Source: Trichocoleus sp. FACHB-40 (lineage in GTDB: Bacteria; Cyanobacteriota; Cyanobacteriia; Cyanobacteriales; FACHB-T130). From it: a stretch of DNA of 64,000 nt. The notes below the pieces were generated by a model. That model ran no database searches and was not told the DNA's origin. It saw only the letters and a program-made list of their open reading frames with translations. Below, piece after piece: positions 34,476 to 43,874 of this stretch. Position 1 is the stretch's first letter. Every line of letters starts with the position of its first letter. The position numbers were made by a program, and so were the translations under genes. The stretch is from assembly GCF_014695915.1 (NCBI RefSeq), contig NZ_JACJPF010000036.1, forward strand, positions 124,001-188,000, written 5' to 3'.

Positions 34476-35345
34476 ATGAAGAAACTATTAGTCACAGGTG
34501 CCAGTGGTTTTTTGGGATGGCATCTTTGCCAAGCCAAACAAGAATGGGAAATTTATGGAACCTATTTTTCCCATGCAATAGACATTCCCGGCGTAAACCT
34601 GTTGAAAGTTGACTTAAAAGATTTTCAGGAACTAAAGCGTATTTTTAGCCAAATTAAACCAGATGCAGTTATTCATACTGCTGCACAATCTAGCCCAAAT
34701 TATTGTCAAAATAATCCTGAAGAAACCCACTTAATCAACGTAACAGCATCTGCCAATATTGCCGGACTTTGCGCGGATTATTCTATACCTTGCGTTTTTA
34801 CTTCAACCGACCTAGTTTTCAATGGCTTAAACCCTCCCTATAAAGAAACAGATTCGGTGTCTCCTGTCAACCTATACGGCGAACAAAAAGTCATGGCAGA
34901 GTCAGGAATGTTAGAACGTTATCCGATGACCGCAGTTTGCCGTATGCCTTTAATGTTTGGGAATGCGACACCCACAGCTATCAGCTTTATTCAGCCATTT
35001 ATCCAAACTTTGAAGGAGGGAAAAGAGCTACGTTTATTTATAGATGAATTCCGCACTCCAGTTAGTGGGGTAACTGCGGCTCAAGGGCTTTTATTAGCAT
35101 TAGATAAAGCCCGTGGTATCATTCATTTAGGTGGGAAAGAACGAATATCGCGTTATGATTTCGGTCGCTTATTAGTGGAGGTGTTTAAGCTTCCTGACGT
35201 AGGGCTTAAATCCGGCAAGCAAAAAGATGTGAAAATGGCTGCACCACGACCACCAGATGTTTCTTTAGATAGTTCAAAAGCTTTTTCGCTAGGATATTCG
35301 CCTTTATCTGTGCGGGAAGAATTAGAGGCGTTACGGGAGAAGTGA
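34476..35345 (+). CDS. RmlD-like NAD(P)-dependent sugar reductase/epimerase
   Basis: 289 residues, extended short-chain dehydrogenase. The nucleotide fold is KKLLVTGASGFLGWHL (about residues 2-17); PDAVIHTAAQSSPNYC and FTSTDLVFNG match dTDP-4-dehydrorhamnose reductase-type proteins; the catalytic Tyr-Lys pair is in LYGEQKVMAE. The C-terminal IHLGGKERISRYDFGRLL is the usual substrate-domain motif. No rhamnose or capsule genes are adjacent, so the substrate is undetermined. Confidence 0.85.
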   Translation: MKKLLVTGASGFLGWHLCQAKQEWEIYGTYFSHAIDIPGVNLLKVDLKDFQELKRIFSQIKPDAVIHTAAQSSPNYCQNNPEETHLINVTASANIAGLCADYSIPCVFTSTDLVFNGLNPPYKETDSVSPVNLYGEQKVMAESGMLERYPMTAVCRMPLMFGNATPTAISFIQPFIQTLKEGKELRLFIDEFRTPVSGVTAAQGLLLALDKARGIIHLGGKERISRYDFGRLLVEVFKLPDVGLKSGKQKDVKMAAPRPPDVSLDSSKAFSLGYSPLSVREELEALREK

Positions 35346-35353
35346 TAAATGTC

Positions 35354-35460
35354 CTGGCGAATAGAATTCGCGGCTACACATACCAAACCCGCCGGCGCGG
35401 GTTTCAATTTATTAGTCCGCGACGGCGGAATTTGCCTGTATAGATGCGATTTATAATCGC
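35354..35460. repeat. Dispersed inverted-repeat element (ACAAAG family), copy 2
   Basis: TGGCGAATAGAATTCGCGGC at the left and GCGATTTATAATCGC at the right surround two hairpins, AAACCCGC/GCGGGTTT (35385-35404) and TCCGC/GCGGA (about 35422-35436). It may also end transcription of the RmlD-like gene. Confidence 0.65.
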
Positions 35461-35482
35461 GTATTAATTTATAAATACTTCA

Positions 35483-35995
35483 CTAACGAGCTTGATATGC
35501 TTGCCAAAAATAAAGCCCATTTGTGACCAAAAACACTGGCATTACTACAGAGAAAAAATCGACGCTCAATTCAGCCGAATGTCCCAAGCTTACCTGGATA
35601 ATCTGCCATTCTATAAATGCAAGTATCCACATAAACTCTGCCTTATTCCAGTCTAATAAATTAACAGCTAGCTGATATTGTTTGGCGACATTCTGCTCTG
35701 TAATTCCCCAAGTATAATTAAAAGTATGGGGAAACTGACGCAGCACTGTAAACGCTACATAAACTAAAATAGCTAAGCTGGGGAAAAGCCAGATTAATTT
35801 TTTGCTACCCGTAGCATCTGGTTTGCCTCCCATCTCAAAATGGATGGGAATACTGTTGGGTAGATTTGCCCAAGATTGCAGGGTGATTACAATGATGCAG
35901 AAAATCCCTGCAACTGCGGCTATTTCTAGTACCCAACCAATAGGCGATCGCGCTATCGTCAAAATCGGTCGTTGATTTGATGGATTCCTAGTCAT
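35483..35995 (-). CDS. DUF1648 membrane protein
   Basis: 170 residues from the ATG at 35995; a longer in-frame start at 36055 adds a leader that does not look conserved. The first helix (VLEIAAVAGIFCIIVITLQSW) is followed by the DUF1648 motif ANLPNSIPIHFEMGGKPDATGSK. Further hydrophobic segments are LIWLFPSLAILVYVAFTVL, FMWILAFIEWQIIQVS and VVMPVFLVTNGLYFW. Some DUF1648 proteins belong to the SdpI immunity family; whether this one protects against anything is unknown. Confidence 0.8.
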   Translation of the reverse strand: MTRNPSNQRPILTIARSPIGWVLEIAAVAGIFCIIVITLQSWANLPNSIPIHFEMGGKPDATGSKKLIWLFPSLAILVYVAFTVLRQFPHTFNYTWGITEQNVAKQYQLAVNLLDWNKAEFMWILAFIEWQIIQVSLGHSAELSVDFFSVVMPVFLVTNGLYFWQAYQAR

Positions 35996-36159
35996 AGGGT
36001 AAATTGCTAGGCGATAACGGCATATATTTAAAACACAGTTTATCTCTAAAGTCAATCGTCCTAATTAGAGAAAAGTTAGTAAAGCCATCAATCTTAACAT
36101 TGGCAGATAGAGGGTTGATGGGCTACAACAAAATGGCAAGCATAGCCAACCTGTGACAG

Positions 36160-36561
36160 ATGGTACTTGGATTTACAGCAGCAAAGATTGCAGAAATTGC
36201 CTTTGGCGGAATGATAGAAGGTGGCGCTGGTAAGTTGACGGAAATCGCCATTGAAAAGTTAAATCTGCTACGCCAGAAGATTTGGAATCAATTATGGGGT
36301 AATCCGGAGGCAGAAAGAGCCATTAAAGCCGTTGAGCAAGGCTCGAAGTCCGAATTAGTGCAGGTTACTGAATATTTGCAGGCTTGCATGGATAAAGAGC
36401 CAACCTTTGCCCAAGAGATTCAAGCACTTGCCAGGGAAATTAATGACAGCAACCTGGAAGACAACAGCAGCATGAATCAGAGTAACTACGACAGCAGTAA
36501 AGGCTATCAAGTCAAAGCTGATACAGTTGGGCATATTGGTGACGTTATCCATAACCCCTGA
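36160..36561 (+). CDS. N-terminal part of the STAND/TPR protein, ending at an in-frame TGA
   Basis: 133 residues. The helical start (LGFTAAKIAEIAFGGMIEGG, LTEIAIEKLNLLRQKIW) and the end YQVKADTVGHIGDVIHNP look like the N-terminal region that precedes the NTPase in cyanobacterial STAND proteins. The TGA at 36559-36561 is the only stop between this start and 39240; the downstream NTPase is in the same frame. It is therefore either the amputated N-terminus of one protein, a separate small protein, or the short product of a read-through site (TGA followed by C). Confidence 0.75.
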   Translation: MVLGFTAAKIAEIAFGGMIEGGAGKLTEIAIEKLNLLRQKIWNQLWGNPEAERAIKAVEQGSKSELVQVTEYLQACMDKEPTFAQEIQALAREINDSNLEDNSSMNQSNYDSSKGYQVKADTVGHIGDVIHNP

Positions 36562-36636
36562 CTGCTGGTAGTCAACCAGGGAATAAACCCTCAACCAGTT
36601 CAAAACTCAGCTAACCTCGATGAAAGGCACCCCAGC

Positions 36637-39240
36637 TTGGATTATTGGCAAGGGCGCACGGAGGAAAGGCAGAAAATCCGGGAATGGATGGCGGATGGAA
36701 ATATCCGACTGATCGGTATTACGGGTTTGGGTGGCTTTGGCAAATCTACTTTGGCTGTCAAAATCTACGAAGAAGATAGCGCAGAGTTTATCCGAATAGG
36801 TTGGGTAGATATCAATCGCCGCGTGACTTTTACCGAGTGGGCGCGACGAGTCTTGCAGCGCTTGGGACTTTCCCCGCCAACTGTGGAGGCAATTCCAGAA
36901 TTGTCGCTGGTGGATGTGTTGGTGAACCATCTGCGGGAGGGGCGGTATTTACTTGTCATAGACAACCTAGAAAGTCTGTTGCAACCAGATGGGCAATGGT
37001 TGGATACTATCTACGAGCAGTTTTTTCACGGTTGGTTGGGATGTGGCGGTAAGAGTGTCATTCTGGTAACGACGCGGGAACGCCCGGATTTGCCAGAAAT
37101 TAGGTTGCAATGGCTTCCTTTGCCGGGATTGTCACCAGCAGAGGGGGCTAATTTGTTGAGGGCTTTGGGGATTCTGGGGACTGAGACAGAATTGCAAGAG
37201 TTTGCGAAAAAGGCAGAGGGGCATCCCTTGCTGCTGACGCTGGTAGCAAATTTTTTGATAAAAGAGGAAGAACCAAATCCGCACATTAGCTACTTACAGA
37301 AGTATGGTTTGGCTAACGTACCCCAGCTAGTGACTGACGAGAAGCTGAAAGGGTTGCACCGGGGCAAAATTGATATTTGGATGCGCCTGGTGTTAGATGC
37401 CAGCTTTAACCGACTCAGTGACAAGTTGCAAAGACTGCTACTAAATTTGAGTGTCTATCGGATTCCTTTTAATACTGCCGCAGCAGATGCCCAGTTGCCG
37501 GGAGAGAATGTATCGGAGCAGGATCTAAGGCAGTTGGCTAGGCGTTCTCTGTTACAGGAGGAAAGGGACAACAAAGGGGGGCGATGGTTTCAGTTTCACC
37601 CGTTCATTTTGGTGTATGTCAAACAAAAGGCGGGCGATCTAACCGAGGCGCACCAAAAGGCAATTGCATACTACAAAGAAAATGCCAAATCAGAACCCTG
37701 GCAGACAAAAAGTGATGTAGCAGAATACTTAGAAGTTTTCTATCACTGTTATCAGTTGGGAGAGTATGATGACGCCTTCAAGACTATTCGCCTGTGTGAC
37801 TATTTTCTAAGTTTACGAGGTTACAACACTGACCTAGTTGAACTGTACGGGAAGTTAGTTGAAACATGGCAGCAAAATAACTCCAAGAGTTGGGAATTCG
37901 CAGCTTCTCTGGCTAGTTTGGGCAATGCTTACGATTTTCTGGGACAATCCCAACTAGCAATTGATTACCATCAGCAGTCCCTGGCAATAACACGGGAGAT
38001 TGGATATCGCGATGGGGAGGTGGCTTATCTCAATAATTTGGGCAATGCTTACGATTTTCTGGGACAATCCCAACTAGCAATTGATTACCATCAGCAGTCC
38101 CTGGCAATAACACGAGAGATTGGCGATCCCGATGGGGAGGTGGCTTATCTCAATAATATGGGCAGTGCTTACCGTTCTCTGGGACAATACCCACTAGCAA
38201 TTGATTACCATCAGCAGTCCCTGGCAATAACACGGGAGATTGGCAATCGCGATGGGGAGGCGGCTTCTCTCAATAATTTGGGCAATGCTTACAATTTTCT
38301 GCGACAATACCCACTAGCAATTGATTACTATCAGCAGTCTCTGGCAATATTCCGGGAGATTGGCGCTCGCAATAGGGAAGCCCATTCTCTCAATAATTTG
38401 GGCAGTGCTTACGATTTTCTGGGACAATCCCAACTAGCAATTGATTACCATCAGCAGTCCCTGGCAATAACACGGGAGATTGGATATCGCGATGGGGAGG
38501 CGGCTTCTCTCAATAATTTGGGCGATGCTTACCGTTCTCTGGGACAATACCCACTAGCAATTGAATACTATCAGCAGTCCCTGGCAATAACACGGGAAAT
38601 TGGCAATCGCAATGGGGAAGCGACTTATCTCATAGGTTTGGGCAGTGCTTACCATTCTCTGGGACAATACTCACTGGCAATTGAATACTATCAGCAGTCC
38701 CTGGCAATAAAGCGGGAAACTGGCAATCGCAAGGGAGAAGCGATTTCTCTCATAGGTTTGGGCAATGCTTACCGTTCTCTGGGACAATACTCACTGGCAA
38801 TTGAATACTATCAGCAGTCTCTGGCAATATTCCGGGAGATTGGCGATCGCAATGGGGAAGCTGTTTCTCTCGGTAATTTGGGCGCTGCTTACGATTCTCT
38901 GGGACAATCCCAACAAGCAATTGATTACCATCAGCAGTCTCTGGCAATATTCCGGGAGATTGGCGGCCGCAATGGGGAAGCGACTTCTTTATTTAATTTA
39001 GGAACGACCTTGGCAAAGCTAGGTCGAAAATTAGAAGCCCTTGCTGCTTACCAAAATGCCTGCGATCTGTATCAAGTAATGGGACTGGGTGCAGATGTCC
39101 AAAATGCTAACAATGCAATTCAAAGCCTTTTCAGAAAGACTAACATTTGGATGAGTTTGCCAAAAGCTATAGTTAACTTTTTATTACGATGGGTTAATCG
39201 CCTATGGCGACTACTACACACTTTCCTTCGGCAGCGATGA
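36637..39240 (+). CDS. STAND NTPase (NB-ARC-like) with nine near-identical TPR repeats
   Basis: 867 residues if TTG 36637 is used; no ATG or GTG lies in frame between the TGA at 36559 and this point, and the next ATG is 17 codons on, just before Walker A. The NTPase domain has Walker A GLGGFGKST (30-38), Walker B YLLVIDN (104-110), VILVTTRERPDL and GHPLLLTLVANFL. A winged-helix part follows. Residues 429-788 are nine 40-residue kinesin-light-chain-type TPRs (LNNLGNAYDFLGQ, AIDYHQQSLAI), then a degenerate tenth. The tail (VNFLLRWVNRLWRLLHTFL) is basic and amphipathic, possibly membrane-seeking. Likely a ligand-sensing switch; in related proteins this architecture serves defence or signalling. 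Confidence 0.85.
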   Translation: MDYWQGRTEERQKIREWMADGNIRLIGITGLGGFGKSTLAVKIYEEDSAEFIRIGWVDINRRVTFTEWARRVLQRLGLSPPTVEAIPELSLVDVLVNHLREGRYLLVIDNLESLLQPDGQWLDTIYEQFFHGWLGCGGKSVILVTTRERPDLPEIRLQWLPLPGLSPAEGANLLRALGILGTETELQEFAKKAEGHPLLLTLVANFLIKEEEPNPHISYLQKYGLANVPQLVTDEKLKGLHRGKIDIWMRLVLDASFNRLSDKLQRLLLNLSVYRIPFNTAAADAQLPGENVSEQDLRQLARRSLLQEERDNKGGRWFQFHPFILVYVKQKAGDLTEAHQKAIAYYKENAKSEPWQTKSDVAEYLEVFYHCYQLGEYDDAFKTIRLCDYFLSLRGYNTDLVELYGKLVETWQQNNSKSWEFAASLASLGNAYDFLGQSQLAIDYHQQSLAITREIGYRDGEVAYLNNLGNAYDFLGQSQLAIDYHQQSLAITREIGDPDGEVAYLNNMGSAYRSLGQYPLAIDYHQQSLAITREIGNRDGEAASLNNLGNAYNFLRQYPLAIDYYQQSLAIFREIGARNREAHSLNNLGSAYDFLGQSQLAIDYHQQSLAITREIGYRDGEAASLNNLGDAYRSLGQYPLAIEYYQQSLAITREIGNRNGEATYLIGLGSAYHSLGQYSLAIEYYQQSLAIKRETGNRKGEAISLIGLGNAYRSLGQYSLAIEYYQQSLAIFREIGDRNGEAVSLGNLGAAYDSLGQSQQAIDYHQQSLAIFREIGGRNGEATSLFNLGTTLAKLGRKLEALAAYQNACDLYQVMGLGADVQNANNAIQSLFRKTNIWMSLPKAIVNFLLRWVNRLWRLLHTFLRQR
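37921..39000 (+). repeat. Nine tandem 120-bp units encoding TPRs
   Basis: Units start at 37921, 38041, 38161, 38281, 38401, 38521, 38641, 38761 and 38881, all exactly 120 bp. Unit 1 and unit 5 differ at 3 of 120 bases; unit 1 and unit 2 at 5. Such identity between non-adjacent units indicates recent duplication or gene conversion. Copy number should be variable between strains. Confidence 0.97.
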
Positions 39241-39285
39241 GTCAAGGACGATACCCCTTTTTCGTTCTCTGCGCCTATGCGGTTT

Positions 39286-39338
39286 AAAAAAAGATGCGAT
39301 CGCACTCACCAATCAATAAGTGCGATCGCGTTTTCTTT
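39286..39338. terminator. Bidirectional terminator between the STAND gene and gcvP
   Basis: GCGATCGCACT (39296-39306) / AGTGCGATCGC (39319-39329), each arm holding a HIP1 site, with an A-run before and TTTTCTTT after. Suitable for both convergent genes. Confidence 0.7.
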
Positions 39339-39347
39339 CAAACAATA

Positions 39348-42275
39348 CTAGCCTTGTGAATAAGCTTCCATTGGGAGACAAGAGCAAACTAAATTGCGAT
39401 CGCCAAAAGCATTATCGATACGTCCGACAGCAGGCCAAAACTTGTGTTCGCGTGTCCAAGGCGCAGGGTAAGCCGCTTGTTCGCGAGAGTAAGGATGGTT
39501 CCATTCGGAAGTTATCAGACTTTCTGCGGTATGAGGTGCATTCTTCAAGACATTATCTTGAGCATCTACTTTACCCGATTCAATTTCCTCTATCTCTTGA
39601 CGAATAGATATCATTGCATCGCAAAAACGGTCTAACTCTTCTTTCGATTCGCTTTCCGTTGGTTCCACCATCATCGTACCCGCGACAGGCCAAGAGACAG
39701 TAGGCGCGTGGAAACCGTAGTCCATCAGACGCTTAGCGATGTCATCTACTTCGATTCCGGCGGATTTTTTAAGCGATCTCAAGTCTAAAATACACTCATG
39801 CGCCACTAAACCCGCTTTCCCCTTGTATAAAACCGGGTAGTAACTTTCTAAACGACGGGCGATGTAGTTAGCATTCAAAATTGCCACCTTGGTTGCATCC
39901 GTCAAACCCGCGCCACCCATCATGGCGATGTACATCCAAGAAATCGTCAAGATGCTGGCGCTACCCCAAGGCGCAGCAGAAACAGCGCCCATCGATTTTG
40001 GATTATTCGCATCCATTTTGACAACAGAATGTCCAGGTAGGAATGGTACTAGATGCGGTGCGACACCAATTGGCCCCATACCAGGGCCACCGCCGCCGTG
40101 AGGGATGCAGAAAGTTTTATGCAAATTTAGGTGACAAACATCCGCCCCGAAGTCTCCCGGACGGCACAGCCCGACTTGAGCGTTCATATTCGCCCCGTCC
40201 ATATAGACTTGTCCGCCGTTAGCATGGATGACATTGCAGATTTCCCGAATCGGTTCCTCGAATACGCCGTGAGTGGAGGGATATGTCACCATCAAGGCGG
40301 CGAGTTCTGACTTGTGTTTCTGGGCTTTAGCTTTAAGATCGTCTAAGTCCACATTGCCTTGAGTGTCGCAGTTAACTGGCACTACTTTCATCCCACACAT
40401 CACCGCACTTGCAGGATTTGTTCCGTGCGCTGATTGGGGAATTAGACAGATATTGCGGTGTGTTTCACCGCGACTTTCGTGATACTGACGAATTACTAAA
40501 AGTCCTGCATATTCCCCTTGAGAACCAGCATTCGGTTGCAGAGAAATTCCCGCAAAACCTGTGATTTCCGCTAACCATTCCTCAAGCTGCTGGAAGAGAA
40601 CTTGATAACCCCGCGTTTGCGACTGGGGGGCGAAAGGATGAATTTTGCCAAATTCAGACCAAGTTACAGGTAGCATCTCAGATGTTGCATTCAGCTTCAT
40701 CGTGCATGATCCCAAGGGAATCATAGATGTAGTTAAAGACAGATCCTTTGCTTGCAAACGGTGCATATAACGCAAAAGTTCTGTTTCCGAGTGATAGCGG
40801 TTAAAGACGGGATGAGTGAGATAGTTGCTGGTACGGGAGAAGGGGGAGTTAGATTTTGGTGCTAACTCTTCAACTGTGAAGGGTAGGGAATCGGAAAGGG
40901 CGAAAATCTCTAATAAATCGATGACATCTGAGAGTGTAGTTGTTTCGTCTAGAGTAATCCCGATAGTTGTATCTATCCGCAGGTTAATTTGACGGGCTTG
41001 GCAACGTTGGAGAATTTCTTCTAAGTTGCGAGCGCGTAAGCGATGCGTAGCATTATCGCCTAATTCTACTCGCAATGTATCAAAATAATTCTCACTACCA
41101 ATGCTGTAACCTAGTCGCTTCAGTCCTTCTGCCAGAAGTACCGTCAGATTATGAATATTTTCGGCAATATTTCTCAATCCTGCTGGCCCATGATAGACCG
41201 CATACATACCCGCCATCACCGCCAGTAGAACTTGGGCGGTACAAATATTACTCGTAGCTTTATCGCGGCGGATATGCTGTTCGCGGGTTTGCAAGGCGAG
41301 ACGCAGTGCAGGGTTTCCTTGGGAATCTTTAGAAACGCCGACAATTCGCCCCGGAACTTGTCGCTTATACTCTTCTTTGGTGGCGAAGTAAGCGGCATGA
41401 GGCCCCCCATAGCCCAAGGGAATACCGAAGCGCTGAGTGCTTCCTACCGCGATATCAGCCCCAAATTCTCCAGGGGGTGTAAGCAGAGTTAAACTCAAGG
41501 GGTCGGCTGCGACTGTAACTAAGGCACCGACTGCATGAGCTTTTTCGACAAAACTCCGGTAGTCGTAAATTGTGCCATCGCTGGCGGGATATTGCAAAAG
41601 TACGCCGAAAACAGGTTGCTGGAAGTCAAAGGTTTGAAAGTCGCCGACAATGACATCAATACCCAACGGTATAGCCCGTGTTTGCACGACTTCGATAGTT
41701 TGGGGATGGCAGTCTTTTGAGACGAAGAACGCATTTGCCTTATTTTTGCAGATGCCATAACTCATCGTCATCGCTTCGGCGGCGGCGGTTGCTTCATCGA
41801 GTAAGGAAGCATTGGCAATTTCCAAACCTGTGAGGTCTATAATCATTGTCTGGAAATTCAGCAACGCTTCCAGACGACCTTGGGCAATTTCTGCTTGATA
41901 GGGAGTGTATGCTGTGTACCAGCCGGGATTCTCTAGGATATTGCGCTGGATGACAGGCGGGGTGATACAGTCGTGATAGCCCATGCCGATGTATGAGCGG
42001 AATACCTGATTTTTCGAGGCGATTTGTTTGAGGAGCGCGATCGCTGCGTACTCGCTTTTTGGTTCTGGTAACTGTAGACTTCCCTTAAGGCGAATCGTCT
42101 GCGGAACCGTCTTCTCAACCAGCGCATCAAGGTCTTTCAGCCCCAACACCTCCAGCATTTGCCCCACTTCATCGGGGTTTGGGCCAATATGCCTGTCTGC
42201 AAAAGAAATCGATTGCCTTATTCCTTCCATCACTTGCTGACGGCTAGACTGCGTTTGAGCGGTATAATATGCCAT
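39348..42275 (-). CDS. gcvP: Glycine dehydrogenase (decarboxylating), P protein
   Basis: 975 residues, full-length single-chain P protein of the glycine cleavage system. Decarboxylates glycine using PLP and passes the aminomethyl group to lipoyl GcvH; in cyanobacteria part of photorespiration. N-terminal half begins [20 protein letters not shown]; the C-terminal half has [20 protein letters not shown] with the PLP Lys and a glycine-rich loop, and [12 protein letters not shown]. The start is ATG 42275. It lies downstream of gcvH with a palindrome in the 143-base gap. Confidence 0.97.
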   Translation of the reverse strand: MAYYTAQTQSSRQQVMEGIRQSISFADRHIGPNPDEVGQMLEVLGLKDLDALVEKTVPQTIRLKGSLQLPEPKSEYAAIALLKQIASKNQVFRSYIGMGYHDCITPPVIQRNILENPGWYTAYTPYQAEIAQGRLEALLNFQTMIIDLTGLEIANASLLDEATAAAEAMTMSYGICKNKANAFFVSKDCHPQTIEVVQTRAIPLGIDVIVGDFQTFDFQQPVFGVLLQYPASDGTIYDYRSFVEKAHAVGALVTVAADPLSLTLLTPPGEFGADIAVGSTQRFGIPLGYGGPHAAYFATKEEYKRQVPGRIVGVSKDSQGNPALRLALQTREQHIRRDKATSNICTAQVLLAVMAGMYAVYHGPAGLRNIAENIHNLTVLLAEGLKRLGYSIGSENYFDTLRVELGDNATHRLRARNLEEILQRCQARQINLRIDTTIGITLDETTTLSDVIDLLEIFALSDSLPFTVEELAPKSNSPFSRTSNYLTHPVFNRYHSETELLRYMHRLQAKDLSLTTSMIPLGSCTMKLNATSEMLPVTWSEFGKIHPFAPQSQTRGYQVLFQQLEEWLAEITGFAGISLQPNAGSQGEYAGLLVIRQYHESRGETHRNICLIPQSAHGTNPASAVMCGMKVVPVNCDTQGNVDLDDLKAKAQKHKSELAALMVTYPSTHGVFEEPIREICNVIHANGGQVYMDGANMNAQVGLCRPGDFGADVCHLNLHKTFCIPHGGGGPGMGPIGVAPHLVPFLPGHSVVKMDANNPKSMGAVSAAPWGSASILTISWMYIAMMGGAGLTDATKVAILNANYIARRLESYYPVLYKGKAGLVAHECILDLRSLKKSAGIEVDDIAKRLMDYGFHAPTVSWPVAGTMMVEPTESESKEELDRFCDAMISIRQEIEEIESGKVDAQDNVLKNAPHTAESLITSEWNHPYSREQAAYPAPWTREHKFWPAVGRIDNAFGDRNLVCSCLPMEAYSQG

Positions 42276-42384
42276 TTGCTCTCCAGAATTGTCTGCTTAT
42301 TACTTTGTAACAGTAATTTCAGAGTCAGGAGTTGGGAAAAGTTTGAAGTTTGAATGAAGAGAATGTTTTCAAAACTCAAAACTA

Positions 42385-42406
42385 GAGACGCGATATATCG
42401 CGTCTC
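42385..42406. repeat. Perfect 22-bp palindrome between gcvH and gcvP
   Basis: GAGACGCGATA/TATCGCGTCTC with no spacer. A common dispersed palindrome type in cyanobacteria. It may separate or process the gcvH-gcvP transcript. Confidence 0.7.
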
Positions 42407-42418
42407 CATGTAAAACTC

Positions 42419-42808
42419 TTATTCCCCTTCCACCTGGACTCGATACTCATCCGCCGTCAGCGCTTCATCCAGTTCATCGGGGTCATTGATGCGAACTTTC
42501 AACAACCAACCCTCTCCATAAGGGTCTTCTCCCAGATGCTCTGGAGCTTCTACAATGACATCATTGCGCTCAATAACCGTACCGCTGATTGGCGCATACA
42601 TATCTTCAACCGCTTTCACTGATTCAATTGTGCCAAAGCTGGCTCCCTTTTGTAGGGCATCGCCCACGTCTGGCAACTCCAAAAACACTATATCGCCCAT
42701 CTGATCGACAGCAAAGGCACTAATGCCAATTGTGGCAATTTCGCCTTCTAGCCGCACATACTCGTGGGAGTCTAAATACTTCAAGTCATCAGGGTATTCC
42801 AGAGCCAT
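42419..42808 (-). CDS. gcvH: Glycine cleavage system H protein
   Basis: 129 residues. Lipoyl carrier that shuttles the aminomethyl group between GcvP and GcvT. The lipoylated Lys is in [39 protein letters not shown] and [18 protein letters not shown] are the conserved beta strands, and the acidic tail [16 protein letters not shown] is usual. Start at 42808 ([12 protein letters not shown]). Upstream of gcvP, and separated from gcvT by the divergent hydrolase gene. Confidence 0.97.
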   Translation of the reverse strand: MALEYPDDLKYLDSHEYVRLEGEIATIGISAFAVDQMGDIVFLELPDVGDALQKGASFGTIESVKAVEDMYAPISGTVIERNDVIVEAPEHLGEDPYGEGWLLKVRINDPDELDEALTADEYRVQVEGE

Positions 42809-42889
42809 CTCACTTCCTCATCAGTACGCTGAAACTAGCTTAAGTTAGCCATTAAGTTTACAGCTTTCAGACTTAGAATCAGCACAATT

Positions 42890-43720
42890 ATGGATAAACA
42901 AAAGCTCTATCGTCTACTATTTGGCGAATTTTCCTTGAAAAGACTGGCCTTTTCCGCAATCTTTATCTATGCTTTTCTTTGCTTCTATGCCTACTTTTTT
43001 TCAGACCGGATGATTTTTTTGCCGCAACCTTCTAGCTATCAAGACAGTGGGGAGATTATCAAGCTAACGACTGCGGATGGCGTGAAAATCTCAGCGGTGC
43101 ATCTGCCTAATCCTAGCGCTACCTACACAATGCTATACAGCCACGGCAATGCGGAAGACCTGGGAGACAGTCTACCGGGTTTAAGAGAACTGCGGGATAT
43201 GGGCTTTGCTGTCTTTAGCTACGATTATCGCGGTTATGGCACCAGTCAGGGAACTCCCACTGAAGCCAATGTTTATCGGGATATTGATGCCGCCTATAAT
43301 TATCTAACTCAGCAGTTGGGTGTCCTGCCAAATCGGATTATTGTCTATGGGCGTTCTGTGGGTAGTGGCCCGGCTGTTGATTTGGCTTCTCGCAAGGCTG
43401 TTGCTGGTTTAATTTTGGAAACTCCGTTTCTTAGCGCGTTTCGGGTGCTGACGCGGATTCCGATTGTGCCTTTTGATAAGTTTAATAATATTAGCAAGAT
43501 TAAAAAGGTGCTTTCTCCAGTGCTGGTGATGCACGGGAGGCTGGACGAAGTTGTACCATTTTGGCACGGGGAGCAACTTTTTGCCGCAGCAAATGAACCC
43601 AAGCGCTCTTTTTGGGTGGATACTGCACGTCACAATGATCTAGCGTGGGTTGCTGGCGAGTCGTATGCGAAAACTTTGCGGGAGTTTGCCCAGTCTATTT
43701 CTCTGGTTAAGAGTTTCTGA
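42890..43720 (+). CDS. Membrane-anchored alpha/beta hydrolase (ABHD17/Bem46-like)
   Basis: 276 residues. A single N-terminal membrane segment (RLAFSAIFIYAFLCFYAYFF) is followed by a serine hydrolase fold. The nucleophile elbow is YGRSVGSGPA, the acid is in VMHGRLDEVVPFWHG, and the His is in DTARHNDLAW. YSHGNAEDLGDS and FSYDYRGYGTSQG are family motifs. Substrate unknown; eukaryotic relatives remove lipid from proteins. It lies divergently between gcvH and gcvT, with a MITE-like element after it. Confidence 0.88.
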   Translation: MDKQKLYRLLFGEFSLKRLAFSAIFIYAFLCFYAYFFSDRMIFLPQPSSYQDSGEIIKLTTADGVKISAVHLPNPSATYTMLYSHGNAEDLGDSLPGLRELRDMGFAVFSYDYRGYGTSQGTPTEANVYRDIDAAYNYLTQQLGVLPNRIIVYGRSVGSGPAVDLASRKAVAGLILETPFLSAFRVLTRIPIVPFDKFNNISKIKKVLSPVLVMHGRLDEVVPFWHGEQLFAAANEPKRSFWVDTARHNDLAWVAGESYAKTLREFAQSISLVKSF

Positions 43721-43756
43721 TTCTTAACGAGTAACGAGTAACTATTCCACTCAGCA

Positions 43757-43860
43757 CTATAGCAGTCCTAAATGATTCGTGAAGGCGAGATCCCCGACTT
43801 CTCTAAGAAGTCGGGGATCTGAACTGCTGGCATCTCACAACTTAAATAGAATTGCTATAG
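43757..43860. mobile_element. MITE-like element (TATAGC-ended family), copy 4
   Basis: Ends CTATAGCAGTCCTAAAT and ATTTAAG-related CTATAG at 43855-43860, 104 bp in total. The centre is the stem AGATCCCCGACTTCT/AGAAGTCGGGGATCT, the same as copy 2. Non-coding, between the convergent hydrolase and gcvT genes. Confidence 0.75.
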
Positions 43861-43874
43861 AAGCCGAGGCACTT

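Noticed and set aside
35483-35995. DUF1648 protein as a confirmed SdpI-type immunity gene
   Set aside because: Only the DUF1648 motif is seen; no toxin or SdpR-like regulator is adjacent.
37921-39000. Tandem array as a CRISPR or satellite
   Set aside because: It has no spacers and is coding throughout; each unit is one 40-residue TPR.
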